Shown here: in pieces, positions 42,291 through 46,464 of the stretch | Layout: every line of letters starts with the position of its first letter | Position numbering within the stretch: the stretch's first letter is position 1 | Assembly (NCBI GenBank): GCA_003427395.1 | Contig: BFEA01000339.1 | Span: forward strand, 1,202,204-1,248,667 | DNA: 46,464 nt | Source: Chara braunii | Taxonomy: Eukaryota > Streptophyta > Charophyceae > Charales > Characeae | Reading direction: 5' to 3' | Position numbers and translations under genes: made by a program | The notes under the pieces: generated by a model | The model's database searches: none | What the model was told of the DNA's origin: nothing | What the model saw: the letters and a program-made list of their open reading frames with translations, nothing else

Positions 42291-42395
42291 ACTGATTAAA
42301 GAGAGGTGAAAAGAAGGTTAGTATAAGAGTTAGGCTACGGTATGGAATATACTCTCCATTTATTTTTTAGTGTAGCAAGTTGACTAGGTTTGGCC

Positions 42396-42440
42396 TGATT
42401 CATCAAGGATCACCCATCTTCTGTTATCAATTGATAATAG
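42396..42440 (+). other. Twin hairpins, copy 2
   Basis: TGATTC/GGATCA and CTGTTATCAA/TTGATAATAG, the counterparts of 6,885-6,924. Both stems persist, each with one G-U pair. Confidence 0.5.
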
Positions 42441-43649
42441 GTTGGCTTACACGACACAACTTTATCTACATTTGTACCTTGACTTAAAGCCATAGCCTCA
42501 TGAGTTTGATATGTTTCGTTGGATTTTCCACTCAAATTTCCTTTAGCGGTAATTTTAAACGAGTGAGTACCTTTTATGAAAAGTTGGATAGTGACTGACG
42601 CTTTTGTGTGTAAGGCGGGGTCTGAGTTGCAGCGAACAATAAAGTTGACCATATTGGTGCATGACAATGTGTTTTTTTGCATGTGTGTATGCTTGATGCA
42701 TGTTCGTTTTTTTAGCTTAGTATACCATTGATGATGTTTTGGTTGAATACTTGTGGAGTTTGATGGACAAGCCACACCTTGAGAACAGTGAAAGTGAGAA
42801 CCGGTTGTCGCATGAACCTCATACCTGATAAATTTATCGTTTTATCCTTCTTATTCCACCTCGAGTCTCGATGGATACATGAGTGTTGAAATGCAGATTT
42901 GTTTATTTATTGGTTAGACGAATATGTTCGTTCGTGTGAAAGATACGTTATATTTTTGGGGAGTGAAGAAGAGACATGTGTTTATGTTTTGAGTAATATT
43001 TTTTTGAAGTTATGTGGCGCGGTTAGACTTAGTATCCTAATCGACTTGCGTAGGGCTGCATTTGGGAGATCGACGTCCAAAGTGTCGGTTCACGTGAGGA
43101 TTCGATACGGTGTTAACCGTGTGTACCCTCTATGCTACAACGAACGAGAAATGCCCTCAGTTGATCCATCTCTGCGACCTCACGTAAAAGTTTTCACACG
43201 TGAACTAGTAGCTTGACGAGGATATGTCCTTCCACGGATGATGAAAACTTCCTCAGATGGACGTAGGTTATACCTCACGAGATCCTATCTTGTCGTTACA
43301 GTGTCATAGAAACTCGAGAAAGGTATATCCGGCGCACTCGGTCAGAGCAATAATGTTCTAAATGTTGTTTGTGTCCCAATTGTTAAATCCTGCGTGACAC
43401 AGACGTGAGGATCCCTGTGCAACACCTATGTGCTCGACAACGTGAGGCAATAATGCACGCTCATACACACACACATACCTTACTCACGCTCAATCTCTAC
43501 CTCAGCTAAGGTTATCAAGGTGTGCGCCCAGACGTGAGATAACACACCAATGTCTTTTATGTCGTTAAGGTCATACCTCGTGCGAAATACCAAAAACACG
43601 GCAAACATCATTCTTAGGGTGTTTGCTATGATACCAGTCCTTCTAATTC

Positions 43650-44070
43650 CGCTTTGTGTCCCTACGATAGTATATGAGGCTAGCGATTGCCCAACCACTG
43701 GCACAACAGGATTTGCGTCCTCGATTGCCCGACCAGCAGCTACAATCATGGCGCAGGCGAACCTGTTGTAGGCACCGCACTCCATCATCAGATCTCACGG
43801 ACGGCAAGTCATTTTTTCTCCCCTCATTTTGTTATGCTTAGTGCGCCTACGATAATATATGAGGCTAGGGACTGCCCAACCACAACAGGTGGTGAGCCCT
43901 TGAGAGTCCAACCAGTAGCGGCAGTCATGGTGTATGCGAACCTGTGCAAGCACCACACTCCATAATTAGATCTTATAGAGGGCTAGTCGTCCTTCTCACT
44001 TCATTTTGGTGAAGCGGACCCACCTGTACGCGAACCCGCGCAAGCACCACACTCTATCATCGGATCTCGT
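43650..44070 (+). repeat. 185-bp tandem repeat, about 2.4 units
   Basis: CTACGATARTATATGAGGCTAG occurs at about 43,660 and 43,845; GCACCRCACTCCATMAT at about 43,772, 43,950 and 44,043. The third unit is truncated. Open frames here follow the repeat. Confidence 0.8.
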
Positions 44071-44074
44071 CTTT

Positions 44075-44645
44075 TTTTCTATGTTTTTTTTTTTTTAACA
44101 ACCGGTCTCAGCCCGTTAGGGAGGGTGGTACGAGCAGCCCCCTCTAATAGGCCTACCGCCTGTTGGCCCGTTCTACAAGTGGGGGGCGGCACCTCCTGGA
44201 AACCGGGTCCAGTGTCCCAATATACATCTAAATTCCAATATACATCCTTGTTGCCATTTGCTGTGTCTGGGTGCTAGGGCCATTACCACAGAGGGGTAGT
44301 TATTCATTTTGGCAAAGCGCCCCACCCACCCTCGATATTCCCGAACGGGCCCACCTTCATGACACTTCTATGCGATCTGGCATCATCAGTGGACTCCTCT
44401 TTTTCTTTTTTATGTAGATCTCAGCTGTGCAAGTTCCACTATCCTCAACGCCATATTTTGTTTGTGGAGCTATGCAGAAAATTGAGTTGAGTTTCCTCAA
44501 CTGGACACTTCCACAAACACATCCAGATTCGGGCGTTGAGGAAACTCAACGCCTGGGTAATGGTCCAGTACCTCTGTTGGCCCCAGTACCCCTGTTGGTC
44601 TCAATACCCCTGTTTTCTGGATAGACTGTGAGGACTTACACCTCT
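44075..44645. other. Intergenic, nothing recognised
   Basis: GC-moderate, with a short inverted pair GTTGAGTTTCCTCAAC (about 44,484-44,499) echoed by GTTGAGGAAACTCAAC (about 44,536). No gene. Confidence 0.45.
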
Positions 44646-44656
44646 AGTTAAGTTAA

Positions 44657-44857
44657 ACCACCAGTACTTGGCCCATCTATCGATGCTGAGCCTGGAATGC
44701 CCCTGCGTGCCGATTTTTGCCAAAGCGTCGGGGTACTGTTTCAAAATTGTTTTGGCTGGCGCTTCCAACCATTGAGGTCCAGTACCTTGAAGCCCTAAAG
44801 GCGCGGCGCGTTAACGGAAAAGCGCCGCGGCCGATAGCTGGGCCAAGTACTGGTGGT
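44657..44857. mobile_element. 201-bp MITE of the AAACCACCAGTAC family
   Basis: Terminal inverted repeats ACCACCAGTACTTGGCCCA (left) and its inverse, extending to CTATCG with one mismatch, about 26 bp, flanked by TTAA on both sides (44,653-44,656; 44,858-44,861). It is much shorter than the two 0.7-0.9 kb relatives and shares only the terminal part with them. Confidence 0.85.
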
Positions 44858-45040
44858 TTAAGAAAAACGGAAAATTGCATATGTACCCCACGTAAAAATG
44901 GGAATACCCGCTATACCCAGTCCCAACACGAACTTGCATCTATACCCCCCGAGGCCGTTCAATTTTGCATGGTACCCAACTTTTCCCTTGTACGAAATTG
45001 TAGGTGTACCTAATCCCGCAGGCCCTGGATTTGGAGCACA

Positions 45041-45185
45041 GAATTATGCTCATCCCCACCAAGTAGACTGTTGTGGCCCAACGGCTGCCGAGTATGAGCA
45101 TAATTTAAGCCACAAAATTATGCTCATGCCCACCAAGTAGACTGTGGTGGCCCTACGACCGCTGGGTATGAGCATAATTTCAGCC
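45041..45185 (+). repeat. Two 74-bp units, each a perfect 12-bp inverted repeat
   Basis: Each unit runs AATTATGCTCAT ... ATGAGCATAATT (45,042-45,053 with 45,094-45,105; 45,116-45,127 with 45,168-45,179). The spacers share CCACCAAGTAGACTG. It is a small tandem hairpin repeat. Confidence 0.85.
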
Positions 45186-45240
45186 ATAGGGTAGCAGGGT
45201 ATATGAACAATTTGGCCACTCCTCCTCAGGTCCCGGGCAT

Positions 45241-45245
45241 GCCCA

Positions 45246-45286
<41 letters not shown>
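45241..45286. repeat. TA microsatellite
   Basis: A TA run of about 40 bases. Confidence 0.95.
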
Positions 45287-45287
<1 letters not shown>

Positions 45288-45363
45288 TCTATATTATTTT
45301 CTCAATTTATTTCATCTTTCTTGGTAGTACGCATCTATCTCATCCTCTCACTAGTCTATTTAT

Positions 45364-45779
45364 AGTACGGGGGAACACCAACTAACCCGGATCTCTCCCC
45401 AGCCCATGGGGTAGGTTTGCACCACAACTGTGGTGCGAGAGCAAGGTTGTACCAGTCCCTCATCACGGTGACGAGGGGTGGGCAGGCAGGCATTGCCGAT
45501 GGGGGAAATCAGCGGTGCTAGAGCCGAGCAATGGCCAGTCACTGCACCTCCCCCTACCTCCCCCCAACCCCACATGGTGGTGTCTAATGGCCAATATTGT
45601 CGCTGCATAGCAGCCAACAACATCAGCCAAGGTCCTGCCAATGCTGGCTTGGAGGCCAACGGGTTATCTCTAGCTGGTAGAACACCAAGCTTGCCGAGGC
45701 ACGTACGTGAGGCCAATGGGGATTGAACCGACGACCTCCTGAATGCAACTTATATGCTCTACCAACTGTAACCGCGCAT
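45364..45779 (-). mobile_element. tRNA-derived SINE-like element
   Basis: On the minus strand the 5' end reads GCGCGGTTACAGTTGGTAGAGC, with a good A box (45,773-45,756), and GGTTCAATCCC, a good B box (45,729-45,719), with tRNA-like spacing. About 330 bp of unrelated body follow down to a TATAAATAG end. The 3' terminus and target duplications are not defined, so the length is an estimate. Confidence 0.5.
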
Positions 45780-45784
45780 AGTGC

Positions 45785-46141
45785 GGGGGCGCAGCCAAGG
45801 GAGAGGGGTTGTAGAGGGGACAAAGTTTTGAGTTCCAAGGACAACGATAGCGGGCCGGAAGGCCAAAGTGGGGAAGGGATAAGTCCTCTCAGAAAGCTGG
45901 CGAGATGCACTGGGCCTTGTTTATCACACCTTACACATTATGGACGCCTGACTTTATTGCATTTTCAAAAGTTTTTTGTGGTTTGTACACTCTTTTTTGC
46001 CCACCCATACAAACGTTTTTATACACGCATTCAATGATCACTCTACCCCCTTGACTTGACTTATCTACAGAAACATCTAAATAGTAGACGTCAAGGCACA
46101 AAAGTGGGATTCAGTAGGGGCTTTGTTCCACGACCTTCGAC
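45785..46141. other. Intergenic, nothing recognised
   Basis: No ORF with a recognisable product; no repeat partner in the window. Confidence 0.4.
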
Positions 46142-46145
46142 TTAA

Positions 46146-46330
46146 ACCACCAGTGCCTGACCCAACTATTGAGTCCGAGCCTCGGCCGACCGGTACGCCG
46201 ATCCGTGCCGAGACTCGAACTACCGGGCGCAGGCATCCCGAACGTCGGAGTGAAACGAACGAAAAAAACGGAAAAAAAAAAAATGAAAAAAAAAACAAAA
46301 AAAGTATGGCAGTGTATATACCCCGCCGCC

Positions 46331-46364
<34 letters not shown>

Positions 46365-46464
46365 TCACACAAAAACAAGTAAGGCAGTGTATATTCCCAC
46401 GCTATAGCGCCAGATTCATTCCATTTTGCTCATCCTAACAAGGGCGCAGTACCATGAGGCCAGC
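46146..46464. mobile_element. Left end of a further AAACCACCAGTGCC MITE, cut by window edge
   Basis: After TTAA (46,142-46,145) comes ACCACCAGTGCCTGACCC, the family terminus. GC-rich sequence then passes into A-rich, CT and AC low-complexity tracts (46,260-46,375). The right end lies outside the window, or the low-complexity part is not element sequence. Confidence 0.5.

Larger units (their letters stand above)
35429..43445 (+). repeat. Large non-coding repeat element, copy 2
   Basis: The second, older copy of the element at 1,868-8,905, same strand and same order of anchors. It has gained a TTAA-flanked MITE (35,699-36,557) and a foldback element (39,582-40,095), which accounts for its greater length. 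Most substitutions against copy 1 replace G or C by A or T. No coding capacity was recognised. Confidence 0.7.

Overview
This is a eukaryotic window in which I can see no host gene, no rRNA and no canonical tRNA gene. It is a stack of transposable elements and their remains, with microsatellites (CA, TA, AAT, poly-A) and one 497-base assembly gap. The mix suggests a large, methylated, repeat-rich genome, most plausibly of the green lineage: retroelements with a GIY-YIG domain in front of the reverse transcriptase, hAT-like and TTAA-flanked MITEs, tRNA-derived SINE-like units and a decayed copia-like gag. Older copies are eroded by C:G to T:A changes. The sequence alone does not fix the species.

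Layout. 1-1,440: MITE halves around TA repeats. 1,868-8,905: copy 1 of a ~7 kb non-coding element with internal tandem arrays. 8,899-9,810: MITEs with GC-rich palindromic ends. 9,950-15,100: a decayed Penelope-like element (PLE-1, minus strand). 15,494-23,609: an inverted pair of hAT-like MITEs. One of these is split by a nearly complete Penelope-like element (PLE-2, plus strand, 15,671-22,380), and the right terminal repeat of PLE-2 is split by a 958-bp MITE. 23,800-34,530: a TTAA-flanked MITE, an hAT-like MITE with a perfect 8-bp target duplication, a gag remnant, a GC-rich MITE cluster, the gap, a MITE-in-MITE nest and a foldback element. 35,429-43,445: copy 2 of the ~7 kb element, containing a second TTAA-flanked MITE, a dimeric SINE-like unit and an inverted copy of the foldback. 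43,650-46,464: tandem repeats, a small MITE, a tRNA-like SINE and low-complexity DNA.

The system worth attention is the pair of Penelope-like elements. Both encode a first ORF (arginine-rich region, CCHC zinc knuckle, coiled coil, SAP-like segment) followed, in the same frame and across one UGA, by a GIY-YIG plus reverse transcriptase ORF with no ATG conserved between the copies. PLE-2 is bracketed by two 710-bp terminal direct repeats, each holding a type I hammerhead ribozyme; PLE-1 keeps a degenerate hammerhead beyond its 3' end. Cleavage by both PLE-2 ribozymes would release a ~5.0 kb RNA carrying both ORFs and excluding the later MITE. The likely expression scheme is ribozyme-processed RNA plus readthrough or reinitiation at UGA to make the endonuclease-polymerase.
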